This document shows, piece by piece, positions 34,408 to 43,714 of a stretch of DNA of 64,000 nt (positions are counted from its first letter, which is position 1; each line of letters opens with the position of its first letter). Origin of the DNA: BTUB01 sp963836585 (GTDB lineage Bacteria > Babelota > Babeliae > Babelales > Vermiphilaceae); NCBI GenBank assembly GCA_963836585.1, contig CAWIJV010000003.1:248001-312000 (forward strand), in the 5' to 3' direction. The notes beneath the pieces were generated by a model, which was not told the DNA's origin, ran no database searches, and was given only the letters and a program-made list of their open reading frames with translations. A program made the translations under genes and the position numbers.

Positions 34408-35667
34408 ATTACGAAACAAATTTTAAGAATAGTATCACTGCTGCTTACAGTTTCGCTAGCCAATGCGATGGTATACGATAACCGCTACTTCCCGCTGATG
34501 CAGTATCCGTATATCACGGTTGATGGCCGTGATGATCATGCGGCCGGTGATTTTTATATTACCACTGCCAGCAGAGCAGCCGATGCGCTCGAGCGAGGCA
34601 TTGGTGTTTTTGAATTGAGCGGCGCTTTTGATTTGGCGCAGCTTGCTTATTCGATGCAGTTGGCCGGGTATGGCAATCCGCTGCCGGCTCAGTATCTCAA
34701 TCAAGAGTTGCCGTATGTATTAGGCGGCAAATTACAGTCGCAAGGATTTGCCTGGTATTGGGAGCAGGCAATTACCGATCATTTTGGATTTGGTATCTTG
34801 GGCCTGGGCATGCGTTCTAATTCGAATATCAATTTTACGTTGAGCCAAAAAGTGGCATCCGATTTTTCAGAAATTGATGCGGCAGAATTGGATGAGATTC
34901 TGCGCAGCTCGCTGCAAATGCTGGGGCTCTCATGCAATCATGTGCATCAAGGCGGCTTGGGTGACACCGAAATTTATCTGCGCTGGTTTGATCACTGGTG
35001 CTATAGCTTTAAGCTCCGGTCCCTGCGGTATGGATTACGCTTGGGGGCGCTGCTGCCAACTGGCGCAAAACAAAAACCGAGTGAACCAGCTTCGGTGCCG
35101 TTTGGGGGTAATGGATTTTGGGGAGTCTATGGCAGCCTTGATGTTGAATGTGAAGTGAAAGAGGATTGGAAAGCTGGATTATTGGTCCGATTAAGCAAAC
35201 GGTTTGCAAAAACATTTACCGAGCGTATGCCGGTTGCGCGTGCGCCGGTGGCTGATCAAAAAGAGCCGCAATCGAGTGAGCCGCAAATATTTGGCGTGCT
35301 TTCCGGGCCGGTGAAAATAAATCCGGGGCTTTCCCAAATATTTGTGGCCTACACTGAATGGGAAGGAATCCGCGAAGGCTTGGGCATCCGATTGCAATAT
35401 TCGCTGGTGCATCATGATCAAGATAGTTGGAAAGATGAGCGCGTTGACCAAACGGTGCCTTCAAATCTAGTGCCGGTTGAGAAGCAGTCAGAATGGGGCT
35501 CGGAGTATGTTACCCTCTGCGGTTTTTATGATTTTGACAAAGTTGCAGTGTGCCGTGGTCACAAACCTATTTTAAGAGTATCATGGGACATCCCGTATTC
35601 ACTATTAGTAGGGCGGAGATTTGTGCATTCCTATAAAGTGGCGCTTGGATTGGAATTTAATTTTTAA
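34408..35667 (+). CDS. outer-membrane barrel protein, probable non-ATG start
   Basis: The first ATG (34468) gives 399 residues with no signal peptide, yet the protein looks like an outer-membrane barrel: alternating aromatic strands (FGFGILGLGMRSNSNINF, KLRSLRYGLRLGALLPTG, GLGIRLQYSLVHHDQDSW) and a C-terminal VALGLEFNF. The frame is open upstream to 34381 and encodes a perfect signal peptide there (KQILRIVSLLLTVSLANA). The ribosome site GGAG (34396-34399) points to ATT at 34408 or ACG at 34411 as start; no ATG, GTG or TTG exists in that stretch. The function is probably a porin or transport barrel; family not identified. Confidence 0.7.
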   Translation: MTKQILRIVSLLLTVSLANAMVYDNRYFPLMQYPYITVDGRDDHAAGDFYITTASRAADALERGIGVFELSGAFDLAQLAYSMQLAGYGNPLPAQYLNQELPYVLGGKLQSQGFAWYWEQAITDHFGFGILGLGMRSNSNINFTLSQKVASDFSEIDAAELDEILRSSLQMLGLSCNHVHQGGLGDTEIYLRWFDHWCYSFKLRSLRYGLRLGALLPTGAKQKPSEPASVPFGGNGFWGVYGSLDVECEVKEDWKAGLLVRLSKRFAKTFTERMPVARAPVADQKEPQSSEPQIFGVLSGPVKINPGLSQIFVAYTEWEGIREGLGIRLQYSLVHHDQDSWKDERVDQTVPSNLVPVEKQSEWGSEYVTLCGFYDFDKVAVCRGHKPILRVSWDIPYSLLVGRRFVHSYKVALGLEFNF

Positions 35668-35681
35668 TAAGGATTTGTTGT

Positions 35682-36737
35682 ATGTCACTCTTGAAGTTTT
35701 TTCCTGCCAAAAGAATTTTTAGTATATTTTCAAACGATCTTGCCATCGATTTAGGAACAGCCAACACCGTGGTGTATGTTCCCGGGCGTGGCATTGTGCT
35801 CAATGAGCCTTCAGTGGTTGCCGTGAGGGCGGGCACCACGCAAGTGCTTGCTGCCGGCAAGAGGGCCAAAGAGATGTTGGGAAAAACTCCTGAAAGTATT
35901 GTGGCATCTCGGCCCATTCGCGATGGGGTGATTGCAAACTTTGAACTGACTGAAAGTATGCTCCGCTATTTTATCCGCGCGGTGCACAATGATCGGCGCA
36001 CGCTGGTGCGGCCCCGTATGATTATCGGTGTGCCTTCAGGCATCACACAAGTGGAAGAGCGCGCGGTGAAAGATTCTGCCAAGCAAGCGGGCGCACGCGG
36101 CGAAGTGCACACGATTATTGAGCCGATGGCGGCTGCCATCGGGGCAGGCTTGCCGGTGCAAGAGCCATGCGGCAGCATGATTGTGGATATTGGCGGTGGC
36201 ACCACTGAGGTTGCGGTGATCTCACTTAAATCGGTGGTCTTTTGCCGATCAGTGCGTGTCGGCGGCGATGAGATGGATCGCGCGATTGTGCAATACGTAA
36301 AACGTAAATATAATCTGCTCATTGGTGAGCGCACGGCAGAGCGCATAAAAATCGAAATTGGCGCTGCGTTGCTTGATGCTTTGGTTGAACTGCGCACGGT
36401 TGAAGTAAAGGGTCGCGATCTGGTAACCGGTGTGCCAAAAACGATCACACTTACCAGCCAAGAAGTGAATGAAGCATTGCTTGAAACGATTGCTAGCATT
36501 GTGGATGTGGTGCGCGTCGCCCTTGAAAATACACCGCCTGAACTTTCTTCCGATTTGGTGGATAAAGGTATTAAGCTTGCCGGTGGCGGTTCGCTGTTGC
36601 GCGGTATTGATCGCTTGCTCTCGCGAGTGACCGGCTTGCCCGTATCAGTCGCTGAGGATCCACTCTTTTGCGTGGTAAAAGGCGTTGGCAAAGTTTTAGA
36701 AGATTTAGATTTGTTCAAAGAAGCATTGATGAAATAA
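35682..36737 (+). CDS. mreB: rod shape-determining protein MreB
   Basis: A 351-residue actin homolog that organises peripheral peptidoglycan synthesis. Signatures: phosphate-1 LAIDLGTANTVVY near residue 18, connecting NEPSVVAV, phosphate-2 MIVDIGGGTTEVAVIS near 165, and adenosine motif LAGGGSLLRGIDRLL near 300. Length is normal. mreC/mreD do not follow; an MreD-like protein lies at 47.1 kb. It starts 14 bases after the barrel gene. Confidence 0.96.
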   Translation: MSLLKFFPAKRIFSIFSNDLAIDLGTANTVVYVPGRGIVLNEPSVVAVRAGTTQVLAAGKRAKEMLGKTPESIVASRPIRDGVIANFELTESMLRYFIRAVHNDRRTLVRPRMIIGVPSGITQVEERAVKDSAKQAGARGEVHTIIEPMAAAIGAGLPVQEPCGSMIVDIGGGTTEVAVISLKSVVFCRSVRVGGDEMDRAIVQYVKRKYNLLIGERTAERIKIEIGAALLDALVELRTVEVKGRDLVTGVPKTITLTSQEVNEALLETIASIVDVVRVALENTPPELSSDLVDKGIKLAGGGSLLRGIDRLLSRVTGLPVSVAEDPLFCVVKGVGKVLEDLDLFKEALMK

Positions 36738-36880
36738 CCCTTCGAGACGCGCTTTGCGCTCCTCAGGATGAATAAGGAAGCCGGGAAATGGTTCGATACG
36801 ATTGCTTCGCAATCACTCACCACGAACGGATCCTTCACCGTTCGTCCTGAGTAGCCCGTAGGGCGTATCGAAGGATCAAA
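36738..36880. repeat. dispersed palindromic repeat (composite)
   Basis: A short module (CCCTTCGAGACGCG...CTCCTCAGGATGA) is followed by a full long palindrome: GGTTCGATACG and CGTATCGAAGGATC outside, CACGAACGG and CCGTTCGTCC inside. It fills the mreB-rsmA gap. Confidence 0.8.
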
Positions 36881-36896
36881 AAATACTGCGAGTGAT

Positions 36897-37712
36897 ATGT
36901 CCCCACAGTCCCACGGCATTTCCATAAAAAAAAGATACGGCCAGCATTTTTTACGCGACCAGCGCGTGGTTGAGCATATGCTTGAGCATGTTGAATTAAC
37001 ATCGCAAAGTAGTGTTTTGGAAATCGGGTGCGGTGATGGATTTCTAACACAAGAAATTGTGAAACATCCATTTACGCGATACTGGATTTTTGAGATTGAT
37101 CCACAATGGGCCGGATTTGTGAGAAATAGCATTAAAGATAAACGGCTCACCATTTTTGAAGAAAATTTTCTTGATCTTGATTTTTCGCGCCTGGCACCGC
37201 ATAAGCCTTGGACGGTACTGGCAAATCTGCCGTATCAGATTACCTTTCCCATTTTGCATCTGTTTCAAAAAAACCGGGAGCTATTTGCCGAAGGTGTGGT
37301 GATGGTGCAAGAAGAGGTGGCGCAAAAAATTGTTAAAACCGGCGGCCGTGGCTATGGGCTGCCATCATTATTTTTCCAGTACTATTTTGATTGGAAGCTA
37401 CTCCAAAAAATTCCACCGAGCGCATTTTTGCCGCCGCCCAAAGTCTATTCGCGCTTAATATATTTTAAACCCAAGAAAAAATTGGTGCCTATTCCACAGG
37501 AAGAAGAATTTTGGAAGTTTATAAAACTTTGCTTCTCACAGCCACGCCGAACATTACGAAATAATCTTGCTACTACGCACTATGATCTTTTCAAAATCCC
37601 TGACGGGATTTTGAAGCTACGCGCGCAGCAGATGACGATGGTTGATCTTTTGAAAATATGGAATATTCTTAATAATGGTTCGATACGATCGCTTCGCGAT
37701 CACTCACCATGA
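36897..37712 (+). CDS. rsmA: 16S rRNA dimethyladenosine transferase RsmA (KsgA)
   Basis: A 271-residue enzyme that dimethylates two adjacent adenines in helix 45 of 16S rRNA. SAM-binding motif VLEIGCGDGFLTQEI near residue 41, catalytic ANLPYQITFPIL near 112, and the C-terminal SQPRRTLRNNL segment. The last residues (GSIRSLRDHSP) are encoded by a dispersed repeat, which also supplies the stop codon. Confidence 0.93.
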   Translation: MSPQSHGISIKKRYGQHFLRDQRVVEHMLEHVELTSQSSVLEIGCGDGFLTQEIVKHPFTRYWIFEIDPQWAGFVRNSIKDKRLTIFEENFLDLDFSRLAPHKPWTVLANLPYQITFPILHLFQKNRELFAEGVVMVQEEVAQKIVKTGGRGYGLPSLFFQYYFDWKLLQKIPPSAFLPPPKVYSRLIYFKPKKKLVPIPQEEEFWKFIKLCFSQPRRTLRNNLATTHYDLFKIPDGILKLRAQQMTMVDLLKIWNILNNGSIRSLRDHSP

Positions 37713-37760
37713 ACGGAAATCCGTTCGCCCTGAGTAGCCCAAAGGGCATATCGAGGGGAC
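37677..37760. repeat. dispersed palindromic repeat overlapping the rsmA 3' end
   Basis: GGTTCGATACG, CACTCACCATGAACGG, CCGTTCGCCCTGAGTAGCCC and CATATCGAGGGG in the standard order. It overlaps the last codons of rsmA. Confidence 0.8.
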
Positions 37761-37798
37761 GCTTAACATATATTTATAACATCTAAAGGATTAAACAG

Positions 37799-38194
37799 AT
37801 GAAACGTTTATTATTTGCTACAGTAATGACGGCGACAATTGCTACGACATTTGCCGGTGAGAAAAAAGAAGAAAAGCACTGGATACAAGAAAAGATAGAA
37901 ATGTGTATGATGCGTGATAAGCGGTATAGAGATATCTCATGGCAAGAATGGCAAGCCCTAACTGCATCAGAGCAGAAAGAACTATCGAATAGTAATCAGG
38001 CTTGTGATTTTCTGCATACCTATATAGAGAGATTTTATCCAATGATGTGTGCTGGCCAAGGATATAATGGATCACAGGGGCTTTATGGCGGATATCCTTC
38101 CTATACTGTCAAGGATCAAGGGACAGTATGTAATCATATTCACTCTGCGCTTGCTCAGCAAAAATTTGCAGAAAAGATGGCGAAATACTATTAA
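37799..38194 (+). CDS. small secreted protein, unknown function
   Basis: A 131-residue protein with a signal peptide (MKRLLFATVMTATIATTFA) and ribosome site AAAGGA. The mature protein has four cysteines (EMCMM, NQACDFL, PMMCAG, GTVCNH), so disulfides are possible, and a Gly/Tyr-rich stretch. No family recognised. Its 3' end overlaps the convergent lipase-like gene by 4 bases. Confidence 0.65.
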   Translation: MKRLLFATVMTATIATTFAGEKKEEKHWIQEKIEMCMMRDKRYRDISWQEWQALTASEQKELSNSNQACDFLHTYIERFYPMMCAGQGYNGSQGLYGGYPSYTVKDQGTVCNHIHSALAQQKFAEKMAKYY

Positions 38195-39567
38195 TTTCCG
38201 CATCGTCTTAATCTCCGCTGAATATATGCCTTCACCGTGGCGCGATGAATCTGCGCGTTGAAGGTATCCCAATTATACACGTTTGGATCGGGCCGATAGG
38301 AAAGCGCCTCTTGCTTAAAGGCATTGAGCGTTGAGGCGCTTATGAAAGGGATGGTGGTGGTATGATCATCGCAGTAGGCGGTGTTGCGAATATTCATCTG
38401 ATGAGTTGCCATATCAATAGTGACCACAAATGGCTTGCCCGGAAGATGGCTCGCCTCCAGTGGTTTTACGGCATTGATTACCGCAGGCAAGATTGCCGCG
38501 ATGGGTAACGGATAGAGTGGGAAGGTTTTGCGATAGTGCATCATGGTCCATCCGTAAAACCAGAGCTCAGAGTGCCCGGGGGATACATTGCGCATTCTTT
38601 TGTAAGAAGGAGTGCAAGGACAATTTCCCCAGCATCCATTCCACCAACACCCACAATTACTGCGAGCGGCAGGGCGGGTAATTTTTATCTCTATTTGCGT
38701 CAATTTTTCAGGAAGTTCCGGCAAGCCGCAATGGGTACTAAATACCCGCTGCGAGAAAAACTGCCCCGAGGAAAAGCAGTCCATTTTCTGGAAGCGGTCT
38801 CCGCGAGAAAATATGTTATAAATTTTGCCAAACAGGGGATCGGTAATCAGGTAATCAGTATCGGTTTGGATCGGGGTCCCCATCAGATAAAGCTCATCCA
38901 TCTTAAAATGAGGCGTAAAATTATACAGGCGTTTAATAAGCGCTAACAGGATCGCAACGGTGCCACCATGGCTATAGCCGATCAGACGGAGCTTGGGATT
39001 GTATCCTTGAGCGCGTAAATAGTCCATTTCTCTATTTAATTCAAGAAACAGGCGATAGGCATCATGAAGGCGTGCCTCTCGGCTTAATAAGGCTGACCAT
39101 CCATAGGTATAAAACAGGTTGCGTGTGTCTGGGTTGCTTAACTTATCAGTCTTTTCAAAAATACGCGCGGTAATGCAGGCCGCGGCCCCTTTTGGGCAGT
39201 TATCGATGTCGATGGGCTGGAGGCCCGGCGCTTGGATGGTCTGATTTTGGTAAAAAAAGCTGTTCTTACGGATATTTTTGATGGTGAGCGCATAGGGCGA
39301 GTCTTCAAAATTATCATTAAAAAAGCGGGGGAAATTGGAAAGGGTAACTAGAGGTTTTACACTGATAATGCCGTGAATAAACACATTTACCCAGACATTT
39401 TTATTTTCGCCTTCGGCCGAAAAAGAAAAAGAGTGAGCATCCCCTAAAATGGGTGATTTAGCTGCTAAAAAGCAGCTGAGCAAGCAGCTAAAATATGCTA
39501 TTTTTTTGAATACCGTGCCCACCGGAGATCCTTTTTGGTATTTTCTAATGCCTTTCTTCCTGTTCAA
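38191..39567 (-). CDS. secreted alpha/beta-hydrolase, lipase-like
   Basis: A 458-residue protein with a signal peptide (about 20-42, IAYFSCLLSCFLAAKSPILG). The fold start VWVNVFIHGI (oxyanion HG motif, about 60) and nucleophile elbow LIGYSHGGTVA (about 200) mark a lipase/esterase. A likely acid follows in LYLMGTPIQTDTDYL, and a late His is possible in SPGHSELWF. A cysteine/tryptophan-rich loop (CGCWWNGCWGNCPC) is unusual and may bind metal or form disulfides. Substrate unknown. Confidence 0.75.
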   Translation of the reverse strand: MNRKKGIRKYQKGSPVGTVFKKIAYFSCLLSCFLAAKSPILGDAHSFSFSAEGENKNVWVNVFIHGIISVKPLVTLSNFPRFFNDNFEDSPYALTIKNIRKNSFFYQNQTIQAPGLQPIDIDNCPKGAAACITARIFEKTDKLSNPDTRNLFYTYGWSALLSREARLHDAYRLFLELNREMDYLRAQGYNPKLRLIGYSHGGTVAILLALIKRLYNFTPHFKMDELYLMGTPIQTDTDYLITDPLFGKIYNIFSRGDRFQKMDCFSSGQFFSQRVFSTHCGLPELPEKLTQIEIKITRPAARSNCGCWWNGCWGNCPCTPSYKRMRNVSPGHSELWFYGWTMMHYRKTFPLYPLPIAAILPAVINAVKPLEASHLPGKPFVVTIDMATHQMNIRNTAYCDDHTTTIPFISASTLNAFKQEALSYRPDPNVYNWDTFNAQIHRATVKAYIQRRLRRCGN

Positions 39568-39662
39568 AGTGTAGCACGGCTACCCCTAAAAATTCAAACT
39601 GAAACAATTATATGGGCAAAAAAGGCTTATGGAAGGCATATTTTATGAAAATGCGTAAAAAA

Positions 39663-40982
39663 TTATTGATTAAAAGCAGGGGAAGAATTTTTGGCTAAAA
39701 GATTTTTAAGTGATTTTTCTGTCCATGCACCGATGTAAAATCCGCAAAATGAGAGCGCCAGCGCGCCAATTTGGGCCGAAAAGCTGATGTCGATACATTG
39801 AAACAGAATAAAGCCGCCCAGGCCAAAAAGAATGGAGCCGATGGCTGCTCCGCGGCGTAAATCGGTCTGGAAATAGCTCATAAGCAGGGGCACAATCAGG
39901 CAACAATCATACAGTTCATAGCTATACAAAAGCACTTGAATTGCATTGGAGCTGGTGCAGTAGGTGCCGATCAGCGCAATGCTGCCCACCATAAACACCA
40001 TCAATTTATCCAGACCCGGTTTATTCTTGGGAAGATTCCACGCAAGGGCGATCTCATGAGTAATACTCAAACTGATCGACCATAAATAGTAATCAATCAT
40101 TGCAATCAGCGCCGCTGCCATGCCGCAGACGGCAAGTACCACCACCCACTCATTAGTTAAAACTTTGAGCACGGGAATGAGAGGACTCACTCCATCAGGG
40201 ATCACCAGATCGAGCGCTTTGGCCTTGATACCAAAATAGATGGGTACCAGAGAAAATAACAGCATAAAAATGCTGGCAGCTAGTGCCGAGGTGGCGGCAA
40301 TAGTTCTGTTGGCAATATTTAGGAGTGGCTGCGCGAACTCTTGATCGGTGATGTAATAAAGTGCCGGCATCACCAATGAGGCAAAAATGGTAGAAAAGCA
40401 GAGACTGCTTTGGGTGTAGAGCGTGCGGTTTAAAAAGAGATCATAGAGAAGCGAGGGAGGCTCCTTGGCCAAGCAGAAAGCAAAGATGCTGCCAAACACG
40501 ATCACCGTATAGGCCAATTGCGCTTGATAGGTGATGCCTGCTGCGCGCAAGCCGCCGCAGATTGCATAGATCATAACGCCTATCATGAGCGTGATAAAAA
40601 TAGTCTCGCTGCTGCTGCCCAGCGCGTGAATAAGAGATTTTGCGGCAATAATCTGGCCAATCAATAGTCCCCAAACGGTGATGATAGAGAGAATTGAGGC
40701 GCAGATACGAATAAAGGGAGAATTATATTTGAGTTCAAAAAGATCGATGGTGTTTTCTACCCCCAGGGCATTCATTTTTTGAGCAAATCCGAAGCCCAGC
40801 AGCAAGAATCCGCAGGAAATGCCCACGACATAGAGCAGGCCAAATAGTCCGCTCGAGTATGCCTCCTGGCAGGTCCCCAGCATCATGCTACCGCCCAGTT
40901 CAAGAGCGATCAAGGCGAAAACGATACTTAAAAAATTAAAACAGCGTTGTCCCACGTAAAACCTCATAATATTTGTATTCAA
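39663..40982 (-). CDS. sodium:solute symporter-family transporter
   Basis: A 439-residue polytopic membrane protein with about 12 helices. The N-terminal half has LGGSMMLGTCQEAYSSG and LLLGFGFAQKMNALGVENTI followed by DLFELKYNS, the usual SSS sequence after helix 2; helix 5 has YAICGGLRAAGITYQAQL. The family couples Na+ entry to solute uptake (sugars, amino acids, proline). The substrate cannot be told. Monocistronic by spacing. Confidence 0.75.
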   Translation of the reverse strand: MNTNIMRFYVGQRCFNFLSIVFALIALELGGSMMLGTCQEAYSSGLFGLLYVVGISCGFLLLGFGFAQKMNALGVENTIDLFELKYNSPFIRICASILSIITVWGLLIGQIIAAKSLIHALGSSSETIFITLMIGVMIYAICGGLRAAGITYQAQLAYTVIVFGSIFAFCLAKEPPSLLYDLFLNRTLYTQSSLCFSTIFASLVMPALYYITDQEFAQPLLNIANRTIAATSALAASIFMLLFSLVPIYFGIKAKALDLVIPDGVSPLIPVLKVLTNEWVVVLAVCGMAAALIAMIDYYLWSISLSITHEIALAWNLPKNKPGLDKLMVFMVGSIALIGTYCTSSNAIQVLLYSYELYDCCLIVPLLMSYFQTDLRRGAAIGSILFGLGGFILFQCIDISFSAQIGALALSFCGFYIGAWTEKSLKNLLAKNSSPAFNQ

Positions 40983-41036
40983 AGTAATGGAAAAAAAACA
41001 TAAATCAAGAAATACTTTAAATACAAAGAGGGCGCT

Positions 41037-41402
41037 TCATTTTCTCAAGGCAGTATCAATACAGTGGTCGATAAATTGTGAGAGCGATTGATGATGTTTT
41101 TGGGCTTCTTTGAATAGTTTGAAATGGCGTGTGCTTGAGGTTCTGTATGCAATGTTGCCTTTAAACTTATTGGGATTAACCGGTTCAGGGATCTCATTGC
41201 CATGTTTTAAATAAAGCTTAAAGGCGCCCTTCATTGCTTCTTTGATAAGATCCATTGCTTCTTCAAGTGATGGTGCGTCTGTGGCAATGCCGGGCAGCTC
41301 ATTGACATGCACGATATAGATCAATTCGCCTGTTTCTCGCGTTGTTTCAATGGTATAGGTCCACGGTAAATTGAGATAGTAATTGATGTCTTTCTTACTC
41401 AT
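41037..41402 (-). CDS. HicB-family protein (solitary)
   Basis: A 121-residue protein with a HicB-type domain (YIVHVNELPGIATDAPSLEEA, then DLIKEAMKGAF) and a C-terminal DNA-binding-like segment (LSQFIDHCIDTALRK). HicB normally pairs with a small HicA toxin of about 60 residues; none is seen on either side. It may be an orphan antitoxin or a regulator. Confidence 0.75.
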   Translation of the reverse strand: MSKKDINYYLNLPWTYTIETTRETGELIYIVHVNELPGIATDAPSLEEAMDLIKEAMKGAFKLYLKHGNEIPEPVNPNKFKGNIAYRTSSTRHFKLFKEAQKHHQSLSQFIDHCIDTALRK

Positions 41403-41628
41403 AGTGACCTTTAGTGTAAGTTTTTAGAGTATTATAGAGCTGATGATATCACAAATGATATCTATTGGGTAAGAAGGCAGAAAGGGGATCTCTCAAATAT
41501 GTGGAAAAGTGGCTCAGAATAGGGGAATATTTTGGAAATAAACGATTTCTTGTAGTCGGGAGCTGCTTCATTGTAAAATTACCATTAGGGTGCCTCAGAA
41601 TGAGGGTAGTAAAAACGAGGGGATTTTC

Positions 41629-42996
41629 ATGAAGATTCAAAGTATCGTATTATTTTTATGTTTGAGTATAGCAAATATTTCGGTTCAAACTTTTGAACCA
41701 CCACAAAAACCGATTGTTCTGAAACCAAAGGCCAAACTGGCGCCGGCATTGCCAAAAGGGTCGATTAATTTAATTAGTGCTGAGGGTGGGCGATTCCCTA
41801 TCCCTGCAGAGGCACTATCCTATTTGGGAACCATTCAAAGTTTAAGAGGCGGGGTCTTTGAGGAAGCAGCGGCATCTGAAATTCAAATACCTGAAATCTC
41901 TAACCAGACACTTGATGAGGTGACACGCATTCTGAAAATAGTTCAGAATAGGGTGTATCCAGGCAATAGTCTTCAAGTGCCGCACTTGATGGAAGATATA
42001 GAGAAAGAAGTGCCGATAACTGATGCATTCAAGTTGTTTAAGGTGGCCGACTTTTTAGATTTTGATCTGCTTAAAAAATTTGTGGCCTATACATTGGCAA
42101 AAAGAGTTGCAACAAATTCAATGTCATATGAGCAATTTAATCAGCAACTTAAGCAGGTGTCTTTTCTTACTGCGGAGATGAAAAGAGCGCTGTTGCTGGA
42201 AGTTGCACGTAACTATTATTTTATCCGCTTTCGGAACAACATGAAAAGCTTTGATCTAACTCAGAAAGGGTATTCTTGGGGTAGATTTCAGCGCGGCAAA
42301 AGAAGGGACCTATTTTTGGGTGAGCGACAGATAGCAGAGAATGAGTATACTTATCCAGCCGGACTTTCCCCGCAAGATTATCATCTTTCTATTCAGGATT
42401 ATTTGGACAATGCAATTGCATATGTTGTAGCACATACTTATAGTAATTATCAGGGCCCAGTCACTGATGTGGAGCTTGGGGGAATATGGTTGGTGAGTCT
42501 TGATGGAGTGCAGAACTTACCGAGATCTAACGATATCAATTTTTTTGAGGTGTATGGTAATCTATTGACTACGATTGTACCGGAAGATTTTACTAATCTT
42601 CGGCATCTTAGAGTGCTTGGTCTTACAAAAAATAAAATCAGTTCTGTCCCTGCGCATGCTTTTGCCCGCTTAAGTAACTTGTTTGTTTTAAGTCTTGCCA
42701 GAAATGAAATTAGTACTATTGATCCACAAGCGTTATTTGGCCTGAATAGTCTCACTGAAATTTATCTTGATAGCAATCGCTTGACGCACTTGCCGGCAGG
42801 GCTTTTTAGTCAAACTCCATTGATACGGCGCATAGATCTGCAGAATAATCCTCTCGAGAAACTGGATCCTGCATTGCTTATGGGGCTTGCGCATCTTGAG
42901 CTTGTTGTTTTAACTAATACTCGTTTGAGCAGGGCAGCGGCCGATCTACTTCGTGCTCGGTTTCCAGATGTGCGATTTGAGTTCAGATTGAGTTGA
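41629..42996 (+). CDS. secreted protein with Skp1/BTB-like domain and leucine-rich repeats
   Basis: From ATG 41629 (GAGGGG 6-7 bases upstream) it has 455 residues. Signal peptide 1-18 (QSIVLFLCLSIANIS). Residues 45-165 resemble the POZ fold of Skp1: INLISAEGGRFPIPAEALS, IQIPEISNQTLDEVTRIL and FKVADFLDFDLLKKFVAYTL. Residues about 300-440 carry five LRR units (LRVLGLTKNKISSVPAHAF, LFVLSLARNEISTIDPQAL, LTEIYLDSNRLTHLPAGLF, IRRIDLQNNPLEKLDPALL). Skp1 plus LRR in one secreted protein looks like mimicry of eukaryotic SCF ubiquitin ligase parts; that role is inference and the Skp1 match is by eye. Confidence 0.75.
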   Translation: MKIQSIVLFLCLSIANISVQTFEPPQKPIVLKPKAKLAPALPKGSINLISAEGGRFPIPAEALSYLGTIQSLRGGVFEEAAASEIQIPEISNQTLDEVTRILKIVQNRVYPGNSLQVPHLMEDIEKEVPITDAFKLFKVADFLDFDLLKKFVAYTLAKRVATNSMSYEQFNQQLKQVSFLTAEMKRALLLEVARNYYFIRFRNNMKSFDLTQKGYSWGRFQRGKRRDLFLGERQIAENEYTYPAGLSPQDYHLSIQDYLDNAIAYVVAHTYSNYQGPVTDVELGGIWLVSLDGVQNLPRSNDINFFEVYGNLLTTIVPEDFTNLRHLRVLGLTKNKISSVPAHAFARLSNLFVLSLARNEISTIDPQALFGLNSLTEIYLDSNRLTHLPAGLFSQTPLIRRIDLQNNPLEKLDPALLMGLAHLELVVLTNTRLSRAAADLLRARFPDVRFEFRLS

Positions 42997-43064
42997 TAAA
43001 TTGAGCAATCGTAGTAACCTTAAAAGCAATCTCAATTAATCCTTAATACGTTTTACGGAAAACT

Positions 43065-43703
43065 ATGGATCGATCACGAAAGCATCCTTTTTTTGCTGCT
43101 ATTATTGCGCAGCTCCTGGCCAAAGCAACTGCTTTTGCACAATGTAGTTTTATTATCGGCTCAAAGGCTGCCTGCTTTGCGCCGGCGGCGGTTATTTTGC
43201 CACTGGCCGGGGCCTTTGGCGGATTGAGCGGCAGTTGCGGTATGCTTGTGCTTGGGTTGGCAATGCGGCTTTTTGCGACTGGCGCGATGCCGCTTGCGGT
43301 GCTGGCCTACCATCTTCCGGGTTTTTTTGCGGCACTCTATTGGGGATCATCAAAATTCTGGCGCATAGCGCCGATCATGCTGTGCGCATTTCTTTTTATG
43401 GCGCATCCGGATGGCATGAGCGCAGCATGGTATATGATTTTTTGGATTATTCCTCTCGTGGTTGCACTTCAAAAATCCTCCTCTCTTTTTATGACCGCCT
43501 TGGGCAGTACCTTGAGCGCGCATGCCGTGGGCACCATCGTGTGGCTCTATGCAGGGCATTTAGCGAGTGCCGATTTTGCACTGCTGGTGCCGCTCGTGAT
43601 TGTTGAGCGGCTGCTATTTGCCATGGGCATGACTATCGGTTACATACTGGTGAGCAGATTGCTATCTGCGATGCCGGTAGCACTGCGACGCGTGGCTCAT
43701 TAG
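43065..43703 (+). CDS. polytopic membrane protein, unknown function
   Basis: A 212-residue protein with six hydrophobic stretches and Gly/Ala-rich helices (AAVILPLAGAFGGLSGSCG, FMTALGSTLSAHAVGTIVW). The size and helix pattern are like S-components of ECF vitamin transporters, but I cannot assign it. uppS starts 11 bases after its stop, so they are probably co-transcribed. Confidence 0.6.
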   Translation: MDRSRKHPFFAAIIAQLLAKATAFAQCSFIIGSKAACFAPAAVILPLAGAFGGLSGSCGMLVLGLAMRLFATGAMPLAVLAYHLPGFFAALYWGSSKFWRIAPIMLCAFLFMAHPDGMSAAWYMIFWIIPLVVALQKSSSLFMTALGSTLSAHAVGTIVWLYAGHLASADFALLVPLVIVERLLFAMGMTIGYILVSRLLSAMPVALRRVAH

Positions 43704-43714
43704 CAGGATGCTCG

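Noticed and set aside
35966..37153. 395-codon minus-strand frame across mreB and rsmA
   Set aside because: It is antisense to two certain genes, is Ser/Thr/Arg-rich in the manner of shadow frames and has no similarity I can see.
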